A stretch of 38,370 nt of DNA. Source: Candidatus Zixiibacteriota bacterium (GTDB lineage Bacteria; Zixibacteria; MSB-5A5; GN15; FEB-12). Below, piece after piece: positions 1-10,008 of the stretch; the first letter of the stretch is position 1; every line of letters begins with the position of its first letter. The notes beneath the pieces were generated by a model. It saw only the letters and a list, made by a program, of their open reading frames with translations, was not told the DNA's origin and did no database searches. The stretch is taken from the NCBI GenBank assembly GCA_040756055.1, contig JBFLZR010000011.1, positions 1 to 38,370 on the forward strand, read 5' to 3'. The position numbers were made by a program, and so were the translations under genes.

Positions 1-236
1 TCATCCCACGGGACCGTGATACGGTGGATGTTTACGGTTTGGTTATTCGCAGCATAGACGTAGATATACAGCGTAGCTGATTGAAGCGTCGCACCCGCCG
101 GCAGCATGAACTGCCCCAGCGCTGAAGATTGACCGAGAGTCACCGAACCTGATTCTATCGGGTACGGATCATTCTGACAGCCGGCTGTGAGGATTACTGC
201 CAGTAAGATTAATGGCAGAAAGAAAAGAGTACGCAT
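1..236 (-). CDS. Lipoprotein, DNRLRE-like, 5' part only
   Basis: The gene starts with ATG at 236 and leaves the window at base 1, so only about 78 residues are visible. The N-terminus is a lipoprotein signal: MRT, a hydrophobic stretch, then the lipobox LTAGC with the lipidated Cys at residue 20. The following segment alternates polar and hydrophobic residues (ATLYIYVYAANNQTVNIHRI), which resembles the start of DNRLRE-type beta-sandwich domains of surface proteins. It has a GGGAGC ribosome site 7 bases before the ATG. A well-formed promoter lies about 170 bases upstream, giving a long leader. Cell location is the envelope, by the lipobox. The function is unknown and the domain assignment rests on a short stretch. 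Confidence 0.7.
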   Translation of the reverse strand, partial: MRTLFFLPLILLAVILTAGCQNDPYPIESGSVTLGQSSALGQFMLPAGATLQSATLYIYVYAANNQTVNIHRITVPWD

Positions 237-290
237 AAAGTTGCTCCCTTTAATTGATTGTGAGGTTCTACAATTTTCACTGGAAATCTG

Positions 291-312
291 TTAGCCCCCT
301 GCGAGTGGCTAA
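291..312 (-). repeat. Small inverted repeat in the lipoprotein leader
   Basis: TTAGCC (291-296) and GGCTAA (307-312) form a 6-bp stem with a 10-base loop inside the predicted untranslated leader of the left-edge lipoprotein gene. There is no T-run after it in either direction, so it is not a typical terminator. A regulatory role is only a possibility. Confidence 0.3.
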
Positions 313-406
313 ACAAACTCAAATACCCCTAAAACACCTGCAAAATCCAAAGTAATTTCAGAAATTGTGAATGTCTGTACGTGTGAAGTAATTCAACCCG
401 CGAACC

Positions 407-435
407 AATATACTAAAAGTGTCCTATTTGGTCAA
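407..435 (-). promoter_or_regulatory. Sigma-70 type promoter of the left-edge lipoprotein gene
   Basis: Read on the minus strand, TTGACC (435-430) is followed after exactly 17 bases by TATATT (412-407). Transcription would start near 400, leaving about 164 bases of leader before the ATG at 236. It sits just past the end of the PEP synthase gene, so the lipoprotein is probably transcribed separately. Confidence 0.65.
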
Positions 436-524
436 GATTTCTTTTGCCAGGGCAACTGAGAAGGGTGTGTAACGGCAAAGTTGCTCGAAAATTGAACACT
501 CGGATAGCGGGGTCCAGGGAATCT

Positions 525-2936
525 CTATTTTCCTTCGAGCTTGGCCAGATACACGCCGGTCTTGAGGATGGCGTCGGGGTTGAGTGATATCGAATCGATT
601 CCCTGCTCAACAAGGAATTTGGCGAAATCGGGAAAGTCAGAAGGCCCCTGGCCGCAGATCCCGATTTTCCGCTTGTACTTTTTGGCCACCCGGATAACAT
701 CAGCAATCAGACGTCTTACTGCCTCGTTGTTTTCATTACCGAGGTGAGCGAGACGTCCCGAGTCGCGGTCCAGGCCCAGCGTAAGCTGCGTAAGATCGTT
801 GGAGCCAATCGAGAAACCATCGAATATCTCGGCAAATTTATCCGCGAGGATTACATTCGACGGTATTTCACACATGACATAAAATTCAGTACCGTTAACA
901 CCACGCTTCAGGCCGTTTTCGGTCATTATCTTAATTACCTGTTTGCCTTCCTCGACAGTACGGCAGAACGGGACCATCACTTTTACATTGACCAGCCCCA
1001 TGTCGTCACGGACTCTTTTGATGGCCCGGCACTCGAGATCGAAGGCCGGCCGATAGGCCGGGTCGCAATAGCGAGAAGCGCCACGCCAGCCAATCATGGG
1101 ATTGCGTTCCTCCGGCTCGAACTGCCGGCCGCCTATTAGATCGGCGTATTCGTTGGAGCGGAAGTCAACCAGCCGGACTATTACTTCTCGCGGATAAAAA
1201 GCTGCCGCTATCGTGGCTATGCCGTAGGCGAGTTTATCGACATAGTAAGCTTTCTTGTCTGAGTAGCCCACCGTCAACGCGTTGATTCTGGCCCGCACGC
1301 CCTCGTCCGCAAGGTCCGTGTGATTCAACAAAGCCAGGGGGTGAACTTTGATGTAAGAGTTTATGATAAACTCCAGTCGGGCCAGACCGACACCATCGTT
1401 GGGGATCTGTGAGACTTTGAACGCCAGCTCAGGTGTGCCGAAGATCATCTTGAGTTGGGTCTTTTTCGGCCTTTTCAGCTTTTGCAGGCTGGTACGCTCT
1501 ATTCTAAACGGAATCTTGCCGGCGTAAACCCTGCCGATATCACCTTCGCAGCAACTGACAGTCACCGGCTGATTGGGCGGAATCCGCGATGTGGCTCCAT
1601 CGGCGCCCACGATAGCCGGGATACCCAGTTCGCGGCTTACGATTGCGGCGTGAGAAGTCCGGCCGCCTTCATCGGTGACGATGGCCGAGGCAATTTTCAT
1701 GATTGGTTCCCAATCCGGATCGGTCATGTGGGTGACGAGAACATCCCCTTTCTTAAATCTCTCGATATACTTGGAGTCTCGAATTATGTTGGCGGTGCCG
1801 GAGCCCACCTTAGTTCCCACGGCGTGGCCGGTGACCAGCGTTTTTCCGTTTTTTTCCAGAACATAATCTTCGAGAACCTGGGTGTCGCGTCGGGAGATTA
1901 CGGTTTCCGGGCGGGCCTGGACGATGAAGATGTCGTTGGTGATGCCATCCTTGGCCCACTCGATATCCATCGGTTTGGTATAACCCGCTTTCTTAGAATA
2001 ATGCTCTTCTATGATCACGGCCCATTTTGCAAGCTGCAGGGCTTCATCGTCGGTAATGCTGAAGAGTTGCTGCTCTTTCTCAGGTACGGCAATAGTCTTG
2101 ACCCGCTTGGCACCATTGGCGTAGACAATCCGGAGGCGTTTGGTTCCGAGGGATTTGGAGACTATCGACGGGAATCCTTTTTTCAGGGTCGGCTTGTGGA
2201 CGTAGAATTCGTCGGGACACACCGCCCCCTGAACGACTATCTCGCCCAGGCCATAGGAGGCGTTTATCAGGACCATATCCTTATGCCCCGATTCGGTGTC
2301 GATTGAAAACATGACGCCCGAGGCTCCTTTGTCCGAGCGCACCATCTTCTGAACCGTGATAGACAGACCGACCGAAAGGTGGTCGAAGTGCTGATCCTCA
2401 CGATAAGAAATGGCCCGGTCAGTGAACATCGATGCGAAACACTGCCGGCAGGCCTGAAGGAGGCGGGCGGTGCCTTTTATGTTGAGAAAGGTATCTTGCT
2501 GGCCGGCAAAGGATGCTTCGGCGAGGTCTTCGGCAGTCCCCGAGGACCTGACCGCGACATCGACATTGCGGCCGTACTCCTTCTCCAGTCGGGCGTAGTT
2601 CTCTGTGATGGCCCTTTCCAGGTCCTCGGGAAAGGGAGCCTCAAGAATCAGGTTTCGGACGCGCGCACCTCGTTCGCGAAGGTTGGAGATATTGGTGGTA
2701 TCGAGATCTTTGAGAGTCTGCTTGATTTTCTTTTCGATTCCAGCCTTCTTGAGAAGATAAAAGTAGGCTGCCGCGGTGATAGCGAAGCCGTTGGGGACTC
2801 TTATGCCGCTTTTGGTGAGGTTGCGGTACATTTCCCCGAGGGAGGCGTTTTTGCCGCCGACGATGGAGATATCATCGAGACCTATCTCGGAAAACCAGAG
2901 GATAAGCCTGCGTTTCTTGCCGTTGTTTTTGGACAT
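525..2936 (-). CDS. ppsA: Phosphoenolpyruvate synthase
   Basis: This 803-residue protein converts pyruvate, ATP and water to phosphoenolpyruvate, AMP and phosphate, a gluconeogenic step in the cytoplasm. The N-terminal pyruvate-phosphate-dikinase ATP-grasp domain covers about residues 15-350, with VGGKNASLGEM near 27 and VRSSGTAEDL near 129. The swivelling phosphohistidine domain has GGRTSHAAIVSREL with the catalytic His at 429. The C-terminal PEP/pyruvate barrel has SIGSNDLTQ and GICGQGPSD with the acid/base Cys near 761. Length is normal for PpsA (about 790-810) and shorter than pyruvate phosphate dikinase (about 870-880). The start at 2936 is the first residue before the conserved domain; no strong Shine-Dalgarno is seen. 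It is divergent from the atp operon. Confidence 0.95.
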   Translation of the reverse strand: MSKNNGKKRRLILWFSEIGLDDISIVGGKNASLGEMYRNLTKSGIRVPNGFAITAAAYFYLLKKAGIEKKIKQTLKDLDTTNISNLRERGARVRNLILEAPFPEDLERAITENYARLEKEYGRNVDVAVRSSGTAEDLAEASFAGQQDTFLNIKGTARLLQACRQCFASMFTDRAISYREDQHFDHLSVGLSITVQKMVRSDKGASGVMFSIDTESGHKDMVLINASYGLGEIVVQGAVCPDEFYVHKPTLKKGFPSIVSKSLGTKRLRIVYANGAKRVKTIAVPEKEQQLFSITDDEALQLAKWAVIIEEHYSKKAGYTKPMDIEWAKDGITNDIFIVQARPETVISRRDTQVLEDYVLEKNGKTLVTGHAVGTKVGSGTANIIRDSKYIERFKKGDVLVTHMTDPDWEPIMKIASAIVTDEGGRTSHAAIVSRELGIPAIVGADGATSRIPPNQPVTVSCCEGDIGRVYAGKIPFRIERTSLQKLKRPKKTQLKMIFGTPELAFKVSQIPNDGVGLARLEFIINSYIKVHPLALLNHTDLADEGVRARINALTVGYSDKKAYYVDKLAYGIATIAAAFYPREVIVRLVDFRSNEYADLIGGRQFEPEERNPMIGWRGASRYCDPAYRPAFDLECRAIKRVRDDMGLVNVKVMVPFCRTVEEGKQVIKIMTENGLKRGVNGTEFYVMCEIPSNVILADKFAEIFDGFSIGSNDLTQLTLGLDRDSGRLAHLGNENNEAVRRLIADVIRVAKKYKRKIGICGQGPSDFPDFAKFLVEQGIDSISLNPDAILKTGVYLAKLEGK

Positions 2937-2950
2937 TTAGCTAAAAAAAG

Positions 2951-3024
2951 GTGGAGCGTTTTATATAACTATTACGAAGTGAGAGTCCGAAACCGGAGAA
3001 AAAATAATCGTGGAGCGATTTTAT
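2951..3024. repeat. Direct repeat in the ppsA-atp divergent spacer
   Basis: GTGGAGCGTTTTAT at 2951-2964 recurs as GTGGAGCGATTTTAT at 3010-3024, 59 bases apart, differing by one inserted A. Both copies lie between the ppsA start and the atp promoter. They could be binding sites for one regulator, but the sequence matches no operator I know. Confidence 0.4.
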
Positions 3025-3066
3025 TTCCATTCGGATGGGATCAACACAGCCATCGCTCGCGGTGTT

Positions 3067-3092
3067 AATCACCATGGACTTAAACGGTGATT
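3067..3092. repeat. Inverted repeat upstream of the atp promoter
   Basis: AATCACC (3067-3073) and GGTGATT (3086-3092) are perfect 7-base inverted arms separated by 12 bases. The right arm ends 28 bases before the -35 box of the atp promoter. Dyad symmetry at this place suits an operator or activator site; the protein is unknown. Confidence 0.4.
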
Positions 3093-3120
3093 GAAGTAGA
3101 AAATAATGGACAAAAAAGGG

Positions 3121-3148
3121 TTGACTTTGGATGCGGCGTGGCTATATT
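3121..3148 (+). promoter_or_regulatory. Sigma-70 type promoter of the ATP synthase operon
   Basis: TTGACT (3121-3126), a 16-base spacer, then TATATT (3143-3148). Transcription would begin near 3155, about 25 bases before the GTG start of the first gene. No other good promoter is seen before atpC, so the ten genes are likely one transcript. Confidence 0.65.
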
Positions 3149-3179
3149 TGCGGCTTATGATTATTGAAGGCGGGGTGTA

Positions 3180-3449
3180 GTGTCCTCATTTTACCCTAAG
3201 CCTAATCAGAAGCCCGGCAAAGACATAAGACAATTCAGTCTCCTGGTTTCAGTGCCGGCAATCATGTTTGCCGCTCCGGCGGTTGGTTACGTTATCGGAA
3301 ATTGGGCTGACAATAAATTTGGAACAGACCCTTATTTGTTAATTGTTGGTGTTATTTTTGGGTTTACTGCCGCCGGAGTCGAGGTCTACAGGCTTGTGAA
3401 AAAGTCTTCGGCACTGGATGAAAACAAGAAAAATGAAGACCGGCTTTGA
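3180..3449 (+). CDS. atpZ: AtpZ/AtpI-type ATP synthase accessory protein
   Basis: A small 89-residue membrane protein at the head of the ATP synthase operon. It has two hydrophobic segments (about residues 21-41 and 51-70) joined by the GNWADNKFGTDP loop. This is the pattern of the AtpZ/Fo-associated family, whose members are thought to aid Mg2+/Ca2+ transport or Fo assembly. It starts with GTG at 3180, preceded by a GGCGGGG purine stretch. Its 3' end overlaps the next gene by 32 bases, which suggests translational coupling. The family identity is good from pattern and position; the exact role is not certain. Confidence 0.75.
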   Translation: MSSFYPKPNQKPGKDIRQFSLLVSVPAIMFAAPAVGYVIGNWADNKFGTDPYLLIVGVIFGFTAAGVEVYRLVKKSSALDENKKNEDRL

Positions 3450-3849
3450 ATTAGACTTCATCGATCGAACTCTCAAGACAACGGGAATTGTCCTTTTGAT
3501 AAGCCTGATATTCGGGCTTTATTATTTCGGGCTCTGGCCGACTCTGGCTTTCTTCTCAGGTGGCATATGGGGGATGGTCAATATCATCTTTTTGACCGGG
3601 CTTGTACGGGCGACGATTCGACCTGATAAAGCCGACACCATGAAGGCGGCAGGGCTGGCGATAATCAAGTTCCCGCTTTTGTATCTGGCGGGCTATTTCC
3701 TGCTTAAAGTGCCTCAATTCGAGCCGCTGCATCTTTTAGCTGGATTTTCCCTTCTTTTCTTAGTATTAGTCCTCAAGGTTGTCGGACGAGCGGTTCTTGG
3801 TTTGGACGAAACCAACCGGCAGCCCACTAATCCTGGTCAGGTGTTATGA
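3418..3849 (+). CDS. atpI: ATP synthase subunit I-like protein
   Basis: A 143-residue protein with four predicted membrane helices (about residues 20-38, 42-62, 78-97 and 104-120). Position and topology match the AtpI (ATP synthase I) family, which helps assemble the c-ring. Two starts are possible, ATG 3418 and ATG 3433 (residue 6); neither has a clear Shine-Dalgarno, as expected for a gene read by coupling from the overlapping upstream gene. Its TGA stop overlaps the atpB ATG (ATGA at 3846-3849). The sequence is poorly conserved in this family, so the name rests mainly on context. Confidence 0.65.
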   Translation: MKTRKMKTGFELDFIDRTLKTTGIVLLISLIFGLYYFGLWPTLAFFSGGIWGMVNIIFLTGLVRATIRPDKADTMKAAGLAIIKFPLLYLAGYFLLKVPQFEPLHLLAGFSLLFLVLVLKVVGRAVLGLDETNRQPTNPGQVL

Positions 3850-4700
3850 CAGCAAGCGTATTGAGCAACATAATTGGGATTGGTCTTGTAAGATGGACAC
3901 CATATCTGTCGGTTGCCGCCGGAGGCGGCGAACACGGCAGCGGTCCGCCGCACCTACCCAATGTCTTTTCCCTGCTTTACCATTATGGCGTAATGCCGGA
4001 ATCGATATATCATTTTACTAACGAGTGGATTAATGTCATTTATGCCTTTTTCACGGCGATCATAATGAGCGTTATCGCCATTCGCATATACTCCCGGCGC
4101 AAAATGATACCCGATAAGGGCCAGAACCTGGTGGAAATGCTCGTCGAGAGCATGTACAATTTCTTCTATTCGATTCTCGGAGAGGATGCCAAGAGGTACA
4201 CCCCGTTTCTGGGTACCCTGTTTTTCTATATTCTGTTCAACAATTTCTGGGGATTGATCCCGGGCGGTCACTCACCGTCGACAAGCATCAATATCACCGC
4301 CTCGCTGGCCATACTCGTATTTCTCTATGCTCAGTATACCGGTGTTCAGAGGCTGGGTATAGTCGGATACCTCGATCACCTGGCCGGTCAGCCCAGATCG
4401 GTGATTACGTGGTGCCTGGTTCCGCTTTTGCTGCCCATACATATTATAGGCGAGCTGGCCAAGCCGTTCAGTTTGGCGGTTCGTCTTTTCGGTAACATCA
4501 CCGGCGAGGATGTTCTCGTGGCGGCCTTTGTGGGATTGGGAATCACGGCGTTGTCCTTTATGCACTCGCCGATTGGTCTGCCATTAAATGTACCGTTTAT
4601 TTTGCTGGGTCTGATGCTGTCAACGATTCAAGCCCTGGTGTTCACGATTCTCTCGACCATATACATTTTGTTGATGCTGCCTCACGAGGAACATCATTGA
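3846..4700 (+). CDS. atpB: ATP synthase Fo subunit a
   Basis: Subunit a, 284 residues, forms the half-channels through which ions reach the rotating c-ring. The signature GELAKPFSLAVRLFGNITGE is present, with the essential Arg at residue 213 (equivalent to E. coli Arg210). Five or more hydrophobic helices follow a roughly 60-residue N-terminal region. The start ATG at 3846 overlaps the upstream stop. A Gly/His-rich stretch near residues 26-36 (GGGEHGSGPPH) before the first helix is not a conserved part of the family. The family call is secure. Confidence 0.95.
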   Translation: MTASVLSNIIGIGLVRWTPYLSVAAGGGEHGSGPPHLPNVFSLLYHYGVMPESIYHFTNEWINVIYAFFTAIIMSVIAIRIYSRRKMIPDKGQNLVEMLVESMYNFFYSILGEDAKRYTPFLGTLFFYILFNNFWGLIPGGHSPSTSINITASLAILVFLYAQYTGVQRLGIVGYLDHLAGQPRSVITWCLVPLLLPIHIIGELAKPFSLAVRLFGNITGEDVLVAAFVGLGITALSFMHSPIGLPLNVPFILLGLMLSTIQALVFTILSTIYILLMLPHEEHH

Positions 4701-4739
4701 TAGAGAAAAATACAGAGATTCTATAAAAAGAAACTAGTT

Positions 4740-4745
4740 AGGAGG
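4740..4745 (+). promoter_or_regulatory. Very strong ribosome binding site of atpE
   Basis: AGGAGG lies 5 bases before the atpE ATG and is the best Shine-Dalgarno in the operon. This fits the need for many copies of subunit c per enzyme. Confidence 0.7.
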
Positions 4746-4750
4746 AAAAA

Positions 4751-4984
4751 ATGGATTATCAGTCAATGTTAGCATGGGCTCTTCCGATGGGTGTGGGAGT
4801 TGCCGCAGTGGGTTCCGCCCTCGGGCTGGGTCGTGCTGTTGGTTCCGCCATGGAAGCCATGGGCCGTCAGCCGGAAGCAGCCGGCAAGATTCAGACCGCG
4901 ATGGTAATCGGCGCGGCCTTTATCGAGGCGCTCACCTTGTATGCTCTGCTGGTATTCTTTATTCTGTCAGGCAAGATTGGTTGA
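4751..4984 (+). CDS. atpE: ATP synthase Fo subunit c
   Basis: A 77-residue hairpin of two membrane helices joined by the polar RQPE loop (residues 39-42). The ion-carrying carboxylate is Glu59 in helix 2 (GAAFIEALTLYALL). Aligning on RQPE, the helix-1 position that is Gln32 in the sodium c-ring of Ilyobacter is Leu26 here, and the Ser after the Glu is Ala60. The sodium-liganding set is therefore absent and a proton-driven ring is expected. It sits 50 bases after atpB with a perfect ribosome site. Identity is secure; the ion choice is inferred from residues. Confidence 0.95.
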   Translation: MDYQSMLAWALPMGVGVAAVGSALGLGRAVGSAMEAMGRQPEAAGKIQTAMVIGAAFIEALTLYALLVFFILSGKIG

Positions 4985-5040
4985 CCGGGGCGATACCATC
5001 GAGGTGTTAAAAACCGGCAGACCAAATATAAGGTGAGGCT

Positions 5041-5523
5041 ATGGATATACAGCTACAACAGATAATCACACATGCTGTAGGCTTTATCATAACTCTGTGG
5101 ATTCTCAAGAGATTCGCCTGGGGTCCGCTTCTGGCCATGATGGAGGAGCGGCGCAACAAAATAGTGGGCGAGTTTCAAAAGATAGAGGATCACAAGGCCG
5201 AGGTCGATAAGCTGGCCGCCGATTATGAGGCCAGGCTGAAGGATATCGACAACGAGCGCCGGGCGAAACTCGTTGAAGCCGTCAACGAGGGCAAGAAAGT
5301 GGCCGAGGAAATCAAGGCCGCCGCGCAGGCCGATGCCCGCAAGATCACGGAGAAAGCCAAAGCCGAACTGAAAATGGATGTCGACAAGGCCAAAGTCGAA
5401 TTGAAGGAAGAAATGATCAAGCTCACCATGACCGCGGCCGAGAAGATTATCCGCGAAAGGCTCGACAGCGACAAACATCGCGAAATGATCGGGCGATTCA
5501 TTGATAACGTGGAGAAGGCATAA
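5041..5523 (+). CDS. atpF: ATP synthase Fo subunit b
   Basis: Subunit b, 160 residues, is the peripheral stalk linking Fo to F1. One N-terminal membrane helix (about residues 8-28) is followed by WGPLLAMMEERRNKI and then a long, highly charged Lys/Glu/Ala helix to the end. This is the typical b layout at typical length. An AAGGTGAG ribosome site precedes the ATG. There is a single b gene and no b' paralogue, so a homodimeric stalk is expected. Confidence 0.93.
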   Translation: MDIQLQQIITHAVGFIITLWILKRFAWGPLLAMMEERRNKIVGEFQKIEDHKAEVDKLAADYEARLKDIDNERRAKLVEAVNEGKKVAEEIKAAAQADARKITEKAKAELKMDVDKAKVELKEEMIKLTMTAAEKIIRERLDSDKHREMIGRFIDNVEKA

Positions 5524-5529
5524 CAGACT

Positions 5530-6078
5530 ATGCTGATCTGGGAAGTTGCCAGAAGGTACGCGCACGCGCTGTATTTATCGGCCGAAGGCAAAGGGCTGTT
5601 AAATATCGCGTATGAGCAGCTCAATGACCTGAGCGATTTCGTCCAAAAGGATCCCAAACTCCGGAATTTCCTAAGCGCCCCGCAGGTGCTCGAGGAAAGC
5701 AAAAAGGATCTGGTCAGAAAAGTATTCGCTCAGCGTATCGACCGCCTCCTGGTCGAGTTTCTGGTAGTGCTGATTGACAAAGGCAGAATCAGGTACCTGG
5801 TCGAGATCATTGATGAGTTCGGACGCCTGGTCGAGGCTCATCAGGGGGTCGGACGGGTCACCGTGATAACCGCCGTCACGCTCACCGACAGCGAGCGCGA
5901 GCAGCTTTCCCGGAAGATGGCAGCCAAGACCGGACTCAAGATTGTTCTCGAAGAGAAAATCGATCCGTCGATAATCGGTGGTCTGATAGTCCTGCTCCAT
6001 GATGAAATTATCGATGGTTCGGTGAAGCATGGATTGAATTTAGTGCGAGATCAATTGGAAGGCGTTCGGGTGCACTGA
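5530..6078 (+). CDS. atpH: ATP synthase F1 subunit delta
   Basis: Subunit delta (OSCP), 182 residues, caps F1 and holds the b stalk. The start WEVARRYAHALYLSAEGKG matches the family N-terminus (xxxRYAxALf), and the C-terminal part has the usual IGGLIVLLHDEIIDGSVKHGL segment. The gene begins 6 bases after the atpF stop with no strong ribosome site, which suggests coupling to atpF. Length is normal. Confidence 0.93.
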   Translation: MLIWEVARRYAHALYLSAEGKGLLNIAYEQLNDLSDFVQKDPKLRNFLSAPQVLEESKKDLVRKVFAQRIDRLLVEFLVVLIDKGRIRYLVEIIDEFGRLVEAHQGVGRVTVITAVTLTDSEREQLSRKMAAKTGLKIVLEEKIDPSIIGGLIVLLHDEIIDGSVKHGLNLVRDQLEGVRVH

Positions 6079-6143
6079 GCGTCGCTTCCGGCAAAACGGC
6101 AAACGAGTGAATATAAAAACCAAGCGAAGCTTGTAGGAGTACG

Positions 6144-7655
6144 ATGATGGGTCTTAACCCTGAAGAAGTATCATCGGTATTAAGACAAGAGATTGAAAAA
6201 TACGAGTCCAAGCTGGAGATGGAGTCGGTTGGCACTGTCTTGCAGGTTGGCGACGGTATAGCCCGCATATGGGGCCTCGAGGATGTCCAGATGTCCGAGT
6301 TGATTCAATTCCCCGGCGACATTATGGGGCTGGTGTTGAATCTCGAGGAGGACAATGTCGGCGCCGCCATCTTCGGGTCCGATGTCGATATCAATGAAGG
6401 TGATACTGTAAGACGCACGGGCAAAGTTGCCTCGGTGCCTGTTGGCGATGCCCTGGTCGGGCGTGTCGTAAATCCTCTGGGGCAGCCCATCGACGGTAAA
6501 GGCCCCATTGTTACCGATAAATATCGCGTCATCGAAGGAAGGGCACCCGGTGTGGTGGAAAGACAGCCGGTAAGAGAGGCCCTGCAGACCGGCTTGAAGG
6601 CGATCGACTCGATGATACCGATCGGTCGCGGCCAGCGAGAACTGATTATCGGTGACCGTCAGACGGGAAAAACGGCTCTGGCTATCGACACGATTATCAA
6701 TCAGAAAAACACTGATGTAATTTGTATATATGTAGCCATCGGTCAGAAGGCTTCGACTGTCGCACAGGTAGTGGAGACTCTTCGCAAACACGGCGCCATG
6801 GAATACACTATCGTAGTGTCGGCATCAGCGACCGATCCCGCCCCGCTTCAGTATATCGCCCCCTACGCCGGTTGCGCTATGGGTGAGGAGTTCCGCGACA
6901 ACGGCGGTCACGTTCTGTGTATCTATGACGACCTCTCCAAACAGGCGGCATCTTACCGTCAGCTTTCGCTGCTTCTGAGGCGTCCGCCGGGACGCGAAGC
7001 TTATCCGGGTGACATTTTCTACTGCCACTCGCGTCTTTTGGAGCGCGCGGCCAAGCTGTCCGATGAACTCGGCGGCGGGTCGCTGACGGCGCTACCAATC
7101 ATCGAAACACAGGCCGGCGACGTATCGGCATACATCCCCACCAACGTGATTTCGATTACCGATGGCCAAATATTCCTCGAAGGCGAGTTGTTCTTCGCCG
7201 GTATTCGCCCCGCCATCAACGTAGGTATCTCCGTGTCGCGAGTGGGCGGCAACGCGCAGGTGAAGATGATGCGTCAGGTGGCTGGATCTCTCAAGCTGGA
7301 TTTGGCGCAGTATCGCGAACTCGCGGCCTTCACGCAGTTCGGTTCGGACCTCGACGAAGGCACGCGCAGACAGCTAAACCGCGGCGAAAAGATGGTCGAG
7401 CTGCTCAAGCAGGGACAGTATGTGCCGATACCGGTGGCTCAGCAGGTTATGATAATCTGGGCCGGCACGAAGGGGCATCTGGACAGTATTCCCACGGCCG
7501 CGATTGGCAAATTCGAGAAGGAATTTATCGCGTTCTGTGAGAAGAACTATCCCGATATCGAACACAATCTGACCCAGGAAAAGATAATCAGCGATGCCAC
7601 TCAGGCGAAACTCGAATCGGCTGTAAAGGAATTCAAAGGGCAGTTCAAAGCGTAG
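6144..7655 (+). CDS. atpA: ATP synthase F1 subunit alpha
   Basis: Subunit alpha, 503 residues, carries the non-catalytic nucleotide sites of F1. The P-loop GDRQTGKT is at residues 170-177, and [14 protein letters not shown] supplies the Arg that reaches into the catalytic site of the neighbouring beta. The gene opens ATGATG. AGGAG at 6135-6139 is 4 bases from the first ATG and 7 from the second, so translation may really begin at 6147, shortening the protein by one residue. Length and motifs are standard. Confidence 0.97.
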   Translation: MMGLNPEEVSSVLRQEIEKYESKLEMESVGTVLQVGDGIARIWGLEDVQMSELIQFPGDIMGLVLNLEEDNVGAAIFGSDVDINEGDTVRRTGKVASVPVGDALVGRVVNPLGQPIDGKGPIVTDKYRVIEGRAPGVVERQPVREALQTGLKAIDSMIPIGRGQRELIIGDRQTGKTALAIDTIINQKNTDVICIYVAIGQKASTVAQVVETLRKHGAMEYTIVVSASATDPAPLQYIAPYAGCAMGEEFRDNGGHVLCIYDDLSKQAASYRQLSLLLRRPPGREAYPGDIFYCHSRLLERAAKLSDELGGGSLTALPIIETQAGDVSAYIPTNVISITDGQIFLEGELFFAGIRPAINVGISVSRVGGNAQVKMMRQVAGSLKLDLAQYRELAAFTQFGSDLDEGTRRQLNRGEKMVELLKQGQYVPIPVAQQVMIIWAGTKGHLDSIPTAAIGKFEKEFIAFCEKNYPDIEHNLTQEKIISDATQAKLESAVKEFKGQFKA

Positions 7656-7689
7656 GTGTTTTTGAGCTGTGTATTCATAGAATGATTCT

Positions 7690-8553
7690 ATGGCGACACT
7701 TAGAGAAGTAAAAAAGCGAATCAGGTCGGTCGTATCCACCAAGCGCATCACCAAGGCGATGGAGATGGTGGCTGCCGCCAACCTGCGACGGGCGCAACAG
7801 AAAGTCGAACAGTCGCGGCCGTATTCGAAGATGATGGAGCAGTTGCTCAGCCATTTGGCCGGAGCGTCATCCGATGACATTACGCATCCGTTTTTCGAAG
7901 AACGTGATATCAGCAGGAAAACGCTGGTGGTGATTACTTCGGATCGCGGCCTGTGCGGTTCATACAATGGCAACGCTATTCGCATGGCCCACCAGTGGCT
8001 GAACGACAACAAGGATTTCGAGTGCGAGGTGGTCTGTGTCGGCAAACGCGGCAACGATTTCTTCAAGCGCCGCCAGTGGCCGATAGTCGGCTACTGGACC
8101 GACTGGAGCGGCGCGATAGATTACTCAAAAGCCAAAGACATTTCCCGCTTTCTCACTTGGCGCTTTTTGAAGGGCGAGACCGACGAAATCACCATATTGT
8201 TCACGAGATTCATATCGACCGTGAGTTATCGCCTGTCCGTAGAACGCTACCTGCCCGTGGCCAAGCCGAAGGCGGAAGAAGACGCCGGCTATAACATCGA
8301 TTACATCTTCGAGCCGTCGGCGGAGGCCATCTATGGATCCATCCTGCCGAATTACACGACCTCCAAGCTGATAATGGCGCTGGCGGAGTCGTTTGCCTCC
8401 GAACATGGAAGCCGGATGATAGCGATGGGTAACGCGACTTCGAACGCCGAAGAAATGGTTGATACACTCACGCTCGACTATAACAAGGCCCGTCAGGCGC
8501 AGATTACCACCGAGCTGTTGGAGGTGGTGTCGGGCGCTGAGGCTTTGAGGTAG
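7690..8553 (+). CDS. atpG: ATP synthase F1 subunit gamma
   Basis: The central rotor shaft, 287 residues. The N-terminal helix has the family pattern (REVKKRIRSVVSTKRITKAM), SDRGLCGSYNGN near residue 80 is the conserved core motif, and the C-terminal helix has MGNATSNAEEMVDTLTLDYNKARQ. It follows atpA by 34 bases with only a weak ribosome site. Nothing is unusual in length or motif. Confidence 0.95.
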   Translation: MATLREVKKRIRSVVSTKRITKAMEMVAAANLRRAQQKVEQSRPYSKMMEQLLSHLAGASSDDITHPFFEERDISRKTLVVITSDRGLCGSYNGNAIRMAHQWLNDNKDFECEVVCVGKRGNDFFKRRQWPIVGYWTDWSGAIDYSKAKDISRFLTWRFLKGETDEITILFTRFISTVSYRLSVERYLPVAKPKAEEDAGYNIDYIFEPSAEAIYGSILPNYTTSKLIMALAESFASEHGSRMIAMGNATSNAEEMVDTLTLDYNKARQAQITTELLEVVSGAEALR

Positions 8554-8586
8554 GACACATATAAAGAAAAAGAATGTTGACAATAA

Positions 8587-10007
<1,421 letters not shown>

Positions 10008-10008
<1 letters not shown>

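Noticed and set aside
744-1139. Open reading frame on the plus strand opposite ppsA, with others at 1455-2306 and 2379-3068
   Set aside because: All lie antisense to a complete ppsA and show no family-like sequence, signal or ribosome site; they are shadows of codon bias in the real gene.
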